From Methylovirgula sp963708155 (GTDB lineage Bacteria > Pseudomonadota > Alphaproteobacteria > Rhizobiales > Beijerinckiaceae), in contig OY970183.1 of assembly GCA_963708155.1 (NCBI GenBank), forward strand, positions 372,001 to 436,000: a DNA stretch of 64,000 nucleotides. Direction: 5' to 3'. The position numbers and the translations under genes were made by a program. Of the stretch, positions 17,396 to 25,674 are shown piece after piece. Positions within the stretch are counted from its first letter, which is position 1; every line of letters starts with the position of its first letter. Under the pieces are notes generated by a model. The model saw nothing but the letters and a program-made list of their open reading frames with translations. It ran no database searches and had not been told where the DNA came from.

Positions 17396-18009
17396 CAGGA
17401 TTTCTTTCCGTCGCCAAGATTAGCGCCAACCATTTCGTCGGTGAGGTGCGCGGCGCGCGTGGGGTCCATTTCCCCGAGAATCGCACTCGCGCTGCGGGTA
17501 TTGAGCTTGCTGAGCACGGCCGCGGCCGTCTCATCGTCCATCTGCGCGAGCTCATTGGCGGCAGCCTCGGGCTCCATTTTCGAATAGATGGCGACGACCT
17601 GGTCGCGCGCTTTCTTCAGCGCCTCGTCGCGCCTGTGCAGCCAGTCTTCATATTCCGCACGTTTGGCTTCGAGCTCGGCAATTCGCTGCTGTAAACGCGC
17701 GTCGAGATCTTCAAGCTTCGCGGCCTCCCAGGCGACGCGCGCCGCGCCAGCAGTGGAAACATTGTTCGTGCAGAACATTCGCACTTCCGGCAGCGCCCGC
17801 GCGGCGCGCGTGCGCTCTTCCGCCCGCATCCGAGCTTCGGCCTGACGCTTTTGCGTCTGGACGTGCAGATCGATTGGCTTTTCTGCAACGCCTGACGCGG
17901 CACCGCCCTGCAGCGCGGACAAATCGCCTTCGCTCGTGGCCCGCGTTTGCCCGAGCGCGGCCGCGATCCAGATGCACCACAAAAGAAGGGCGAATGAAAC
18001 GTGCCGCAT
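17395..18009 (-). CDS. motE: Periplasmic motility chaperone MotE
   Basis: The protein has 204 residues from the ATG at 18009; a TTG at 18024 is less likely. There is a signal peptide (MRHVSFALLLWCIWIAAALGQ), then a coiled coil rich in Arg, Glu and Ala (about 50-140), then the MgtE-N-like tail (AIYSKMEPEAAANELAQMDDETAAAVLSKLNTRSASAILGEM). In Sinorhizobium MotE chaperones MotC. Position between flgI and flgH is the rhizobial order. Confidence 0.87.
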   Translation of the reverse strand: MRHVSFALLLWCIWIAAALGQTRATSEGDLSALQGGAASGVAEKPIDLHVQTQKRQAEARMRAEERTRAARALPEVRMFCTNNVSTAGAARVAWEAAKLEDLDARLQQRIAELEAKRAEYEDWLHRRDEALKKARDQVVAIYSKMEPEAAANELAQMDDETAAAVLSKLNTRSASAILGEMDPTRAAHLTDEMVGANLGDGKKS

Positions 18010-18126
18010 GTTCCAGATCCGCAAGACCCTCTTACGCGCCCGCCGGGCGCCGCCGCGCGAAATCGCGCCGCCTTTCGCACCGGCGAGAGTGCGCGAAGAA
18101 GCTTGTGCCGGGCTGGCTGGAAAAGC

Positions 18127-19224
18127 TTATTCGACGACGAGATCGGCCTGCAGCGCACCCGCTGCCTTGATCGCCTGGAGAATGGCGATGATGCCGCTCG
18201 GCTTGAGGCCGATCTGGTTGAGGCCGGCGACCAAAGTACGCAGGCTGGGCCCATGAACGATGGCAATCGTGGCATCCGGCTGATCGACGTTGATCTGCGT
18301 ATTCGGCACCACGACCGTGCGGCCATGCGAGAATGGCGCCGGCTGGGAGACTTGCGGCGTCTCCGTCACGCGCACAGTGATGTTGCCGTAAGTGACAGCG
18401 ACCGTCGAAATCTGCACGTCCTGGCTGATAACCACGGCGCCGCTGCGCGCATCCATCACTACGCGTGCGGGCATATCCGGCTCGACATCGAGCTCTCCGA
18501 TCTCGGCGATGAAGCGCGCCTTGTTGACCTGCGGAGGCGGATCGACATCAATCGAACGCTGGTCGCGTTGCCTGGCGGCAATGCGACCATAACGCCCTTT
18601 CGAAAACGCATTGATCGCGTCCGCGACCCGCGCCGCCGTCGCGAAATCCGGATTCTTCAGTTCAAAAGTGAGCGGGCCGAGGTCCGCCAGATCGCCAGGC
18701 ATGGGTCGCTCCATGAGCGCACCATTGGCAATTCGGCCCGCTGTTGGTACATTTTCGGTGACGCTTTCGGCCTGCCCCTCAGCCGAATAGCCGGAGACCG
18801 CGACCTGGCCTTGGGCGATGGCAAAGGTCTGCCCATCGACGCCGTTGAGCGAAGTCAGCACCAGCGTGCCACCCATCAACGACGTCGCATCCCCCAAAGA
18901 GGAAACGGTCACGTCGATGCGTGTGCCCGGCGTGACATAGGGCGGCACGTCGGCGGTGACGAGAACGGCCGCGACGTTGCGCGTGCGCATCGCCGTGCCG
19001 CGAACATTGATACCCATGCGATCGAGCATGGATTGCAACGCCTGTTGGGTGAACGTCGAATTGAGCAACGTGTCGCCGGTATTCTGCAGGCCGACGACAA
19101 GGCCGTAGCCCAGGAGCTGGTTATCGCGTACGCCCTCGATAGACGAAATATCCTTGATGCGCACTGCGGCCTGAGCGCCGAAGGCGGCCAGACAAAGAAC
19201 CAGAACAAGGCCGAGACGAATCAT
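18127..19224 (-). CDS. flgI: Flagellar P-ring protein FlgI
   Basis: The protein has 365 residues with a signal peptide (MIRLGLVLVLCLAAFGAQA). The conserved FlgI start RIKDISSIEGVRDNQLLGYGLVVGLQ follows, then RTRNVAAVLVTADVPPYVTPGTRIDV, and a C-terminal TLRTLVAGLNQIGLKPSGIIAILQAIK-type end. It forms the periplasmic ring around the rod with help from FlgA, whose gene overlaps it by one base (TGATG). Length is typical. Confidence 0.97.
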   Translation of the reverse strand: MIRLGLVLVLCLAAFGAQAAVRIKDISSIEGVRDNQLLGYGLVVGLQNTGDTLLNSTFTQQALQSMLDRMGINVRGTAMRTRNVAAVLVTADVPPYVTPGTRIDVTVSSLGDATSLMGGTLVLTSLNGVDGQTFAIAQGQVAVSGYSAEGQAESVTENVPTAGRIANGALMERPMPGDLADLGPLTFELKNPDFATAARVADAINAFSKGRYGRIAARQRDQRSIDVDPPPQVNKARFIAEIGELDVEPDMPARVVMDARSGAVVISQDVQISTVAVTYGNITVRVTETPQVSQPAPFSHGRTVVVPNTQINVDQPDATIAIVHGPSLRTLVAGLNQIGLKPSGIIAILQAIKAAGALQADLVVE

Positions 19225-19709
19225 CAGCCGCCCACCCGCACCGATCCATCCGCCTGCACAATTCCCGAAATCGTCAGCCCGCTATCGAGATTGCGGACGG
19301 AGATGACGTCGCCGTCCCCGCCCGCCTGCAAGGCAGCGGCATAGGTTTCGATCACGAGGCCGTCTTGTTCAAAAACGACCCTGACCTTCTGGCCGTCGAC
19401 AACGAGCCGCGGTTCACCGACGGCATTGAGCGAGATCGGGAGGCCGGGGAGCAAAGTGTGCCGGGCGATCTTGCCGATAAGCGCCGCGCGCGAGTCGATC
19501 GCCGCGCCGCGCATCGGACCGCCGTCGCCGAAATCGCGATCGACGATGGCGTTTTCCTTGATGATATCGCCCGGATAAATCGTCACCGCCGGAACCGGCA
19601 AAACATTGCCGGCATAGGCCGCCGTCGCAAAAAGTGCCAAAATTCCGGACAGCGCCAAACGACGCCCGCCCCAGCCCGGCTTGGAAAAGCGCCCCGCTTG
19701 CCTGCTCAT
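19224..19709 (-). CDS. flgA: Flagellar P-ring assembly protein FlgA
   Basis: The protein has 161 residues with a signal or membrane segment (LALSGILALFATAAYAGNVLPVPA) and one SAF-type domain (TIYPGDIIKENAIVDRDF, then GKIARHTLLPGLPISLNAVGEPRLVVDGQKVRVVFEQDGLVIETYAAALQ). This short form without an extra N-terminal domain is common in alphaproteobacteria. FlgA is the periplasmic chaperone for FlgI. The gene lies between flgG and flgI. Confidence 0.92.
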   Translation of the reverse strand: MSRQAGRFSKPGWGGRRLALSGILALFATAAYAGNVLPVPAVTIYPGDIIKENAIVDRDFGDGGPMRGAAIDSRAALIGKIARHTLLPGLPISLNAVGEPRLVVDGQKVRVVFEQDGLVIETYAAALQAGGDGDVISVRNLDSGLTISGIVQADGSVRVGG

Positions 19710-19712
19710 CCG

Positions 19713-20507
19713 TCACCCCATGTTTTTGGTGAGCGTCTGCTCCATCTGATCGGCAGCCTGCACGACCTTCGAATTCATCTCATAGGCGCGCTGGGCGCTG
19801 ATGAGATTGGTGATCTCTTTCACGGGATCGACATTCGAGGCTTCGAGAAAGCCCTGGTTGATCGTGCCGAAACCCGGATCGCCGGGAATGCCGGCGACCG
19901 CCTGACCGGAAGCCTCGGTCTGCTCGAAATTGTTGTTGCCGACCGGCAGAAGGCCACCCTCATTGGCGAAATTCGCGACCGACAACTGACCGATCTGCTG
20001 CGGCCGCGTCTGCCCGGCGAGCGTGACGCTCACGACGCCAGTCTGATTGATATTCACGCTCAGCGCATTTGTCGGCACGACCATTGCGGGGCTTACGATA
20101 TAGCCATCCTGGGTAACGATCTGGCCATTCTGATTGGTCGAGAAATCGCCCGCGCGGGTATAAAGCAGGGTTCCATCCGGCGCCGTCACCTGAAACCAGC
20201 CGCGGCCGCTGATCGCGAGATCGAGCGGATTTCCCGTGCTGTTCATTGTGCCCTGGATTTGCAGATTGCGCACGGCCGCCGTGCGGACGCCAAGACCGAC
20301 CATCGCGCCTTCGGGCACCGCCGAATCCTGCCCGCGACTCGAAACGCCCGGCAGCCGCTCCGGCTGATAGATGAGATCGGTGAATTCCGCGCGCGAGCCG
20401 CGAAAGCCGACCGTATTGATGTTGGCGATATTGTTGGCGATGACCTCGACATTCAGGCTTTGCGCCGCCATGCCCGTCGCCGCGATGGAGAGTACCGTCG
20501 ATGACAT
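19713..20507 (-). CDS. flgG: Distal rod protein FlgG
   Basis: The protein has 264 residues, normal for FlgG. The N-terminus has the rod signature (AQSLNVEVIANNIANINTVGFRG), then EFTDLIYQ. The centre carries LDLAISGRGWFQVTAPDGTLLYTRAGDF, and the C-terminus is EITNLISAQRAYEMNSKVVQAADQM. It builds the distal rod that crosses the P and L rings. It follows fliE and precedes flgA. Confidence 0.97.
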   Translation of the reverse strand: MSSTVLSIAATGMAAQSLNVEVIANNIANINTVGFRGSRAEFTDLIYQPERLPGVSSRGQDSAVPEGAMVGLGVRTAAVRNLQIQGTMNSTGNPLDLAISGRGWFQVTAPDGTLLYTRAGDFSTNQNGQIVTQDGYIVSPAMVVPTNALSVNINQTGVVSVTLAGQTRPQQIGQLSVANFANEGGLLPVGNNNFEQTEASGQAVAGIPGDPGFGTINQGFLEASNVDPVKEITNLISAQRAYEMNSKVVQAADQMEQTLTKNMG

Positions 20508-20517
20508 TTCCTACCCC

Positions 20518-20844
20518 TCAAATCGACATGCGGCTAACTTCTTGATAGGCCGAGACGACCTTGTCACGGATGGCGACTGCCGTTTGCAGGGATTGCTGCG
20601 CATCCATCACGGCCTTCGTCACATCCTGCACGGAGGTCTTTCCCTGCAGACCGGAAATCGCCGTTGCCTCGCCGACCTTCAGCTTACCGACGGCATCCCC
20701 CGTAACCTGCGCGAGCACGGAGCCGAAATCCGTCGCCGCCGGCGCGGATACGGAGCCGGAACTGGCAACCCCCGGCACGAGCGAGGAGATGCTATCGGCG
20801 GCGCCGGCCGCGACGGATCCCAGAAGCGAAAGCGCAGGAATCAT
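20518..20844 (-). CDS. fliE: Flagellar hook-basal body adaptor FliE
   Basis: The protein has 108 residues. The C-terminal two thirds (FGSVLAQVTGDAVGKLKVGEATAI, VQDVTKAVMDAQQSLQTAVAIRDKVVSAYQEVSRM) is the FliE helix pair that links MS ring and rod. The ATG overlaps the flgC stop as TGATG. Confidence 0.95.
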   Translation of the reverse strand: MIPALSLLGSVAAGAADSISSLVPGVASSGSVSAPAATDFGSVLAQVTGDAVGKLKVGEATAISGLQGKTSVQDVTKAVMDAQQSLQTAVAIRDKVVSAYQEVSRMSI

Positions 20845-21266
20845 CAGTTGTTCCTCATGAGATCGACGGTCATCGTGTAGAGTTCGCGCGCCTGTTTGAC
20901 GACCTGAATGTTGGCGGAATAGGAGCGGTTCGCCTCACGCATATCCGCCATCTCGGTTATGAGATTGACGTTCGGGAGCTTGACGAATCCGCTCGCATCC
21001 GCGGCGGGATTGCCGGGATCGTACTCGACACGATACGGTTCCTTGTCGAGGCCGATGGCCTTGACCTTGACGAGATCAAGGCCGCTCGCCTGATCCATCT
21101 CATCCTCGAAGGTGACCAGTTTGCGCGTATAGGGATTGCCGCCCGGCACCGAAGCGGTGGACTCGGCGTTGGCGAGGTTTTCGGAGATGACGCGCATCCG
21201 CGTCGAATGCGCCTCAAGGCCGGAAGTCGCAACTTCTATCGCGGCGTCGATCGGATCAATCATCAT
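20844..21266 (-). CDS. flgC: Proximal rod protein FlgC
   Basis: The protein has 140 residues with the rod signature at the N-terminus (STRMRVISENLANAESTASVPGGNPYTRK) and the conserved tail PNVNLITEMADMREANRSYSANIQVVKQARELY. The ATG at 21266 overlaps the flgB stop as ATGA. It forms the proximal rod with FlgB and FlgF. Confidence 0.97.
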   Translation of the reverse strand: MMIDPIDAAIEVATSGLEAHSTRMRVISENLANAESTASVPGGNPYTRKLVTFEDEMDQASGLDLVKVKAIGLDKEPYRVEYDPGNPAADASGFVKLPNVNLITEMADMREANRSYSANIQVVKQARELYTMTVDLMRNN

Positions 21267-21643
21267 GAGCCCTTCACGCTGACGGTGTACATCTGGGCGA
21301 AAGCCTTGACGATCGCGGTATTCATCGAATATTCGCGACTGACCTCGTTCGCCTTCAGCATCTCGCGCTCCATGCTGACGGAATTTCCCGATGGCGCCAC
21401 TTCCCAGGGCGCAGCGTCCTTCGTCGCATCGTCGGCGTTGAGCGGATCGAGAGCCATGTGGCCGGGATTCGTCGAAACGAGATCAAGTTGCGTCTGGTCA
21501 TAAACGGACTTGAACGGCGCCACATCCTTAGCGACATAGCCTGGCGTGTTCGCATTCGCGATATTCTGCGCCACGACCGCCTGCCGCGTCGCAAGCCAGT
21601 TCTGCTGCGTCGACGCGAGATCAAAGAGGTAGATCGGTTCCAA
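21263..21643 (-). CDS. flgB: Proximal rod protein FlgB
   Basis: The protein has 126 residues and starts with TTG (TTG-GAA-CCG, reading MEPIYLFDLASTQQNW). The rod signature is RQAVVAQNIANANTPGYVAKDV, and the tail is SREYSMNTAIVKAFAQMYTVSVKG. The Shine-Dalgarno is weak, so expression may depend on upstream translation or be kept low. It forms the first rod layer. Confidence 0.95.
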   Translation of the reverse strand: MEPIYLFDLASTQQNWLATRQAVVAQNIANANTPGYVAKDVAPFKSVYDQTQLDLVSTNPGHMALDPLNADDATKDAAPWEVAPSGNSVSMEREMLKANEVSREYSMNTAIVKAFAQMYTVSVKGS

Positions 21644-21717
21644 GATGTCGCCCGCTTATCAAGTCCTGCAAGAATCCTGAGGCGGGAAATCTTGCCCCAG
21701 GCTGGCGGCCGAGCCGC

Positions 21718-22152
21718 TCAGCAGGGCCGCGTGGGCAGCCGCGCATCGGCAATCGCCGCGACGAGGCGACGCGTGTCGTCTGCCTCGTCCTGCGATCCCG
21801 AGGCGAAGGAAATCTCGCAGATTTCCACGCTCGCGTGGGCATCCCTCAGAACGAGGTTGAACCGCACCGAGACCTCACGATGGCGAAATTCGAGATCGAG
21901 AAGGATGGACGGCGGCCGATCCCACTCGAGTTCGTAATCGGCGGAGCATCCGTAAGACAGGGTGCCGTGCTTGAAATACAGCTCCATCGAAGAATTGACG
22001 ATGTCGCGGATGTTGTTGAACTGTTCGAGATGAATGAAGGAAATATAATCGGCGGCGTTCATCAGCCGCAATTCAGCTGCCACGTCCATGATCCCATCCG
22101 CAATGGCCTTCGCCCGCAGAAAGGAGTGATCGCTGCATGAATCAGCCTGCAT
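21718..22152 (-). CDS. Uncharacterised 144-residue protein inside the flagellar operon
   Basis: I do not recognise a family. The protein is cytoplasmic in character, with no signal peptide or membrane helix, and is mildly acidic. It has a helical N-terminus (RAKAIADGIMDVAAELRLMNAADYISFIHLEQFNNIRDIVNSSMELYFK) and a later beta-type half (LSYGCSADYELEWDRPPSILLDLEFRHREVSVRFNLVLRD, then HASVEICEISF). It starts 10 bases after the flhB stop and ends 74 bases before flgB, in the same direction, so it is probably co-transcribed. Codon use and GC match its neighbours. A chaperone or regulator for export is possible but unproven. Confidence 0.7.
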   Translation of the reverse strand: MQADSCSDHSFLRAKAIADGIMDVAAELRLMNAADYISFIHLEQFNNIRDIVNSSMELYFKHGTLSYGCSADYELEWDRPPSILLDLEFRHREVSVRFNLVLRDAHASVEICEISFASGSQDEADDTRRLVAAIADARLPTRPC

Positions 22153-22162
22153 TGCGAAACTC

Positions 22163-23245
22163 TCAATGTACTGGCGCCTTGCGGCGCTCGAGTCGTTGAA
22201 GCAAATGGATCAATTCCGCCACGGCTCGATAGAATTCCGACGGTATCATCCGGTCAACTTCGACACTTTCATACATGGACCTTGCGAGAGCCTTGTCTTC
22301 GAAGACGGGAATATCATTTTCCTCGGCCATCGCGCGAATTCGCAGGGCGATATGGTCCTTGCCCTTCGCAAGCACGACAGGTGCGCCGCCCTCCTCGCGC
22401 ACATAGCGCAGCGCGATGGCGTAGTGTGTCGGGTTGGCGACCACCATCGTCGCGCGCGATACCGCCTCGATCATGTTGCGCCGCCGCCTGTCCAGAGCCA
22501 GCGAACGCATACGTGCCTTGACCAGCGGATCGCCTTCGATCTGCCGCGCCTCCTCCTTCACCTCCTGTCGGCTCATCCGCAGTTCGCGGCGCCAATTGAT
22601 TCGCGACCAGACGACGTCGACCGTCACGAGCAGCAGCGTCGCGACCGTGATACCGGCGACGAACCGCATCGCCATCTGGTTGATGAGATCCGGCATGGCG
22701 TTCGGATCGACGAACATCGCATTGACGAATTGCAGCCGGTCCGCCTGCAGCATGGTGGTCACGACCAGGGCGATGGCGACGAACTTGACGACGCTTTTCA
22801 GAAATTCCGTGGCGCCGCGGACGCTGAACAGCCGATGCCAGCCCTCGGAGGGTGAAATACGCGAAAAGTCCGGCTGGATACGCTGGAGGACGAATCGCGG
22901 CGCATTTTGCGAGAAAGACGCCCCCAGAGCCGCGACGATGAAGATGATGAAGGCGGGAACGAGCAAGCCCCCGGCCTGCTTCGCGATGAGGCCGCACAAG
23001 GCGACGGCATCATAGCCGGTCGACAAGCGCCAATCGTTGGTATTGTCGAGCAGCCGCTCAAGGATCAGGACAAGATCGGCCGCGCCGGTCTTGAGAAAGA
23101 AAGCCATCACGACGAGCAGCCCCGCCGAGAAGGCAAAGATCGAGACTTCGCGCGAGACGGGCACGTTGCCGCGTTCAATCTCGTCGCGGACTTTCTTTTC
23201 GGTGGCTTCTTCTGTGCGACTGTCTCTGTCGGGCTTTTCCGCCAT
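22163..23245 (-). CDS. flhB: Flagellar export switch protein FlhB
   Basis: The protein has 360 residues. The N-terminus EKPDRDSRTEEATEKKVRDEIERGNVPVSREVS is typical. Four membrane helices span about 30-210. The cytoplasmic autocleavage motif NPTH (in VVANPTHYAIALRYVREEGGAPVVLAKGKD) is intact near residue 270. Cleavage between Asn and Pro switches export specificity from hook to filament under FliK. The gene lies just after fliG. Confidence 0.97.
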   Translation of the reverse strand: MAEKPDRDSRTEEATEKKVRDEIERGNVPVSREVSIFAFSAGLLVVMAFFLKTGAADLVLILERLLDNTNDWRLSTGYDAVALCGLIAKQAGGLLVPAFIIFIVAALGASFSQNAPRFVLQRIQPDFSRISPSEGWHRLFSVRGATEFLKSVVKFVAIALVVTTMLQADRLQFVNAMFVDPNAMPDLINQMAMRFVAGITVATLLLVTVDVVWSRINWRRELRMSRQEVKEEARQIEGDPLVKARMRSLALDRRRRNMIEAVSRATMVVANPTHYAIALRYVREEGGAPVVLAKGKDHIALRIRAMAEENDIPVFEDKALARSMYESVEVDRMIPSEFYRAVAELIHLLQRLERRKAPVH

Positions 23246-23262
23246 CTCAGCGCATCATCCCG

Positions 23263-24294
23263 TCAATAGATTTCTTCGTCGTCTTCTTCGGAATTGAGTT
23301 CGAGTTCACCGCGCTCGGCCATTTCCAGCGCGAGGTCGGCGATCATCCGGCGTGCCTTGACGACTTCGCGATGCGGCGCCGGGCTGCCGTTGGTGAGTTC
23401 CGTCTCGACCATTCGGCGCGCTCGTGTCGAGAGCGTCGAGAGGATGGAATTGCGGAAGCCCGCGTCCGTTCCCTTCAGCGCGAGCACCACGCGCTCCGTC
23501 GGAATCTGGTCGAACAACACGAGCCGCGATTTGGCCGGGAGCTTGATGATGTCGTCGAAGGTGAAGAGCAGGCCGCGCAAAACCTCGGCAACCTTCGGGC
23601 GCGCCTCGGCGAGGCTGGACAGAACGTCCTCCATCTGCTCGCGTTCCATCTTGTTGATGATGTCCGCCATCCGGCCGTTGTGCGCGTTGCGGTTGTTGCG
23701 CGCCACGTTGACGAGCAGGTCCTCCTGCAAGGTGCTTTCGATGATGCGCATCGCCGGCTCCGACACCAGCGCGATGCCGACCATCCGGCGCATGACCTCG
23801 TTGCGAAGTTCGCGCGGCAATTGCCCCATGACCTTCGCCGCGCAGGCCGGCGTAACCTTCGAAAGGATGGCCGCGACCGTCTGCGGGTGCTCCTTGACGA
23901 GATAGCCAGCGAAAATAACTTCCGAAACGCCCGAAAGCCGCTGCCAGATGGACTGGTTGGAATTGCCCGTCACGTCCGACATGATATCGGAAATTTCCTC
24001 GGGCGAGAGCAGTCCCGAGAGAAGGTGTTCCGCGTCGCCCGGGGAGATCATGAGCCCGGTGCCCTTGACGAAATTGCCTGCGAACTCCTCGATCGTCTCT
24101 TCGATGATCGGCATCGACACGACGCCAAGTTCGGCGACCGAACGGGTTATTTCACGCAACTCATCCTGATCGAAATGCTTGAGCAAGCGGCTCGCCAATG
24201 GCTTGCCCATTGCGAGCAGCAACGCCGCGACTTTCGCTGGCCCATTCAGCTGGCCGCTCGGCGGCAACGCGACCGGAATAGGCTCCGCGGACAT
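23263..24294 (-). CDS. fliG: Flagellar rotor switch protein FliG
   Basis: The protein has 343 residues. The FliG-N region contains GPAKVAALLLAMGKPLASRLLKHFDQDELREI. The middle domain carries the EHPQT motif (LVKEHPQTVAAILSKVTPACAAKVMGQLP). The C-terminal torque helix has the charged residues seen in FliG (FDDIIKLPAKSRLVLFDQIPTERVVLALKGTDAGFRNSILSTLSTRARRMVETEL). It couples the MotA/MotB stator to the rotor and ends with an acidic tail. Confidence 0.97.
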   Translation of the reverse strand: MSAEPIPVALPPSGQLNGPAKVAALLLAMGKPLASRLLKHFDQDELREITRSVAELGVVSMPIIEETIEEFAGNFVKGTGLMISPGDAEHLLSGLLSPEEISDIMSDVTGNSNQSIWQRLSGVSEVIFAGYLVKEHPQTVAAILSKVTPACAAKVMGQLPRELRNEVMRRMVGIALVSEPAMRIIESTLQEDLLVNVARNNRNAHNGRMADIINKMEREQMEDVLSSLAEARPKVAEVLRGLLFTFDDIIKLPAKSRLVLFDQIPTERVVLALKGTDAGFRNSILSTLSTRARRMVETELTNGSPAPHREVVKARRMIADLALEMAERGELELNSEEDDEEIY

Positions 24295-24297
24295 CGA

Positions 24298-24645
24298 TCA
24301 GCGCTCGCCCGCATTATTCGGACCGATGACCTCGGTCAGAGAGACGCCGAAGCGGGAGGTATCGTCCTCGACCACGACCACTTCTCCCCGCGCGACGACG
24401 CGGCCGTTGACAACGACATCCACCGGCTCGCCGACACGGTGATCGAGTGGAACGACGGCGCCGCGTCCGAGCTTCAATAGATTTGCGACAGGCATACTTG
24501 CAGAGCCAAGCACGACCTGAAGCGTGATCGGGATGCGCAGGATCGCCTCGATGTTGCGCCCGCCTTCCATCGTACCGGCCTGCGCCGCGGGGGCGTCATC
24601 GCCGAGATCGGAAATGCCAAATTGGGAGGCCTCATTCTCAGTCAT
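24298..24645 (-). CDS. fliN: Flagellar C-ring protein FliN
   Basis: The protein has 115 residues. A short variable N-terminus (1-30) precedes a SpoA domain (35-105: ILRIPITLQVVLGSASMPVANLLKLGRGAVVPLDHRVGEPVDVVVNGRVVARGEVVVVEDDTSRFGVSLTEV). It forms the base of the C-ring with FliM and docks FliH. The fliM-fliN-fliG order is rhizobial. Confidence 0.95.
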   Translation of the reverse strand: MTENEASQFGISDLGDDAPAAQAGTMEGGRNIEAILRIPITLQVVLGSASMPVANLLKLGRGAVVPLDHRVGEPVDVVVNGRVVARGEVVVVEDDTSRFGVSLTEVIGPNNAGER

Positions 24646-24723
24646 GACACAGCGCCTTCGCTTCCCGGCCCCGAGTTTGACTTGGAGAAGGTTAATCTCC
24701 CCTGCAGCCCCGGTCTCAAAACT

Positions 24724-25674
24724 TTAGTGATTGACCAGCCCATCCAGGAATTCCTGCTCGGCATCGACGATGTCATCGACCCTTAGAGTGTAATTGCCCT
24801 CGGCCTGGCCAAGCTGGCACCAGAACAGCGGCTCGGAATTGCATTCGAGCTTCACCCGGCTCTTAGGTGTGGCTTTCAACTGCAGCACATTGCCGACCTT
24901 CAGAGCGGCTATATCGCCGAGCGTGAAGCCGTCTTCCTCGATGATCGCCTGAACCATAACTTCGGCCTTGCCGACCTCGGTCTTGATCTGCTTGCTCCAG
25001 CGCGGGTCGGGCGTTGCGGCGTCGTTGCTGCGATCGACCGTCAAACTCTGCCGGATCGGGTTGAGGGCGGCCTGCGGAATAGCGACGAAGAACTCGCCGG
25101 CGCGACCGAGAACGCGCAAATTGAGCTTGGCCAGAACGGCAAAATTGTTGCGCGGCGCGACCGCCGCGAAGTCCATGCGCGTCTCGACGCGCTCGAACTT
25201 GAATTGCGTCTCCTCGATCACTGAGAAAGCCCGGTGCAGCGCACGGGTGATGAGATCGAACGTCTTCTGCGCGACGCGCATCTCGATATTCGTCAAGGTG
25301 CGGTTTTCGATATAGGGCGACTTGCTGCCATCGCCGCCAAACAAGGCCTCAACGAGCGCGAAAACGAGCTTGTTGTCGAGCCCGACCATAATGCGCGCGT
25401 CCCAGGCCTGAACATGCAATATGGCGACGACCACCTTGCCTTCGGCCGCCTCCAGAATTTTTCCTAAACGCTCGGTCTTGATCGAATGGACGCTGAAATA
25501 GGCAGGCGCCGTGGAAAGCTGGCGCGCATTCTCCGAACATTGCATCGCCAGGCGATCGAAAATGACGCGCAGCATCGGCATACGATCGAGCGAAATGCCC
25601 GCGGAATCGAACAGCCGCTCTGGCGCGTTCATATGCGCGTCGGCTTCGGTCGAGACTTTGCCGCGATGCGTCAT
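24724..25674 (-). CDS. fliM: Flagellar C-ring switch protein FliM
   Basis: The protein has 316 residues from the ATG at 25674, which overlaps the motA stop as ATGA. An internal ATG at 25632 (MNAPERLFDSAG) is possible but lacks a ribosome site. The CheC-like middle domain (MLRVIFDRLAMQCSENARQLS..., VVAILHVQAWDARIMVGLDNKLVFALVEALFGGDG) and the C-terminal SpoA domain (VMVQAIIEEDGFTLGDIAALKVGNVLQL) are present. The N-terminal CheY-P binding peptide is not clear, as in many rhizobial FliM. Confidence 0.93.
   Translation of the reverse strand: MTHRGKVSTEADAHMNAPERLFDSAGISLDRMPMLRVIFDRLAMQCSENARQLSTAPAYFSVHSIKTERLGKILEAAEGKVVVAILHVQAWDARIMVGLDNKLVFALVEALFGGDGSKSPYIENRTLTNIEMRVAQKTFDLITRALHRAFSVIEETQFKFERVETRMDFAAVAPRNNFAVLAKLNLRVLGRAGEFFVAIPQAALNPIRQSLTVDRSNDAATPDPRWSKQIKTEVGKAEVMVQAIIEEDGFTLGDIAALKVGNVLQLKATPKSRVKLECNSEPLFWCQLGQAEGNYTLRVDDIVDAEQEFLDGLVNH

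Noticed and set aside
18001..19344. 447-codon plus-strand open frame
   Set aside because: It is antisense to motE, flgI and flgA and has no domain.
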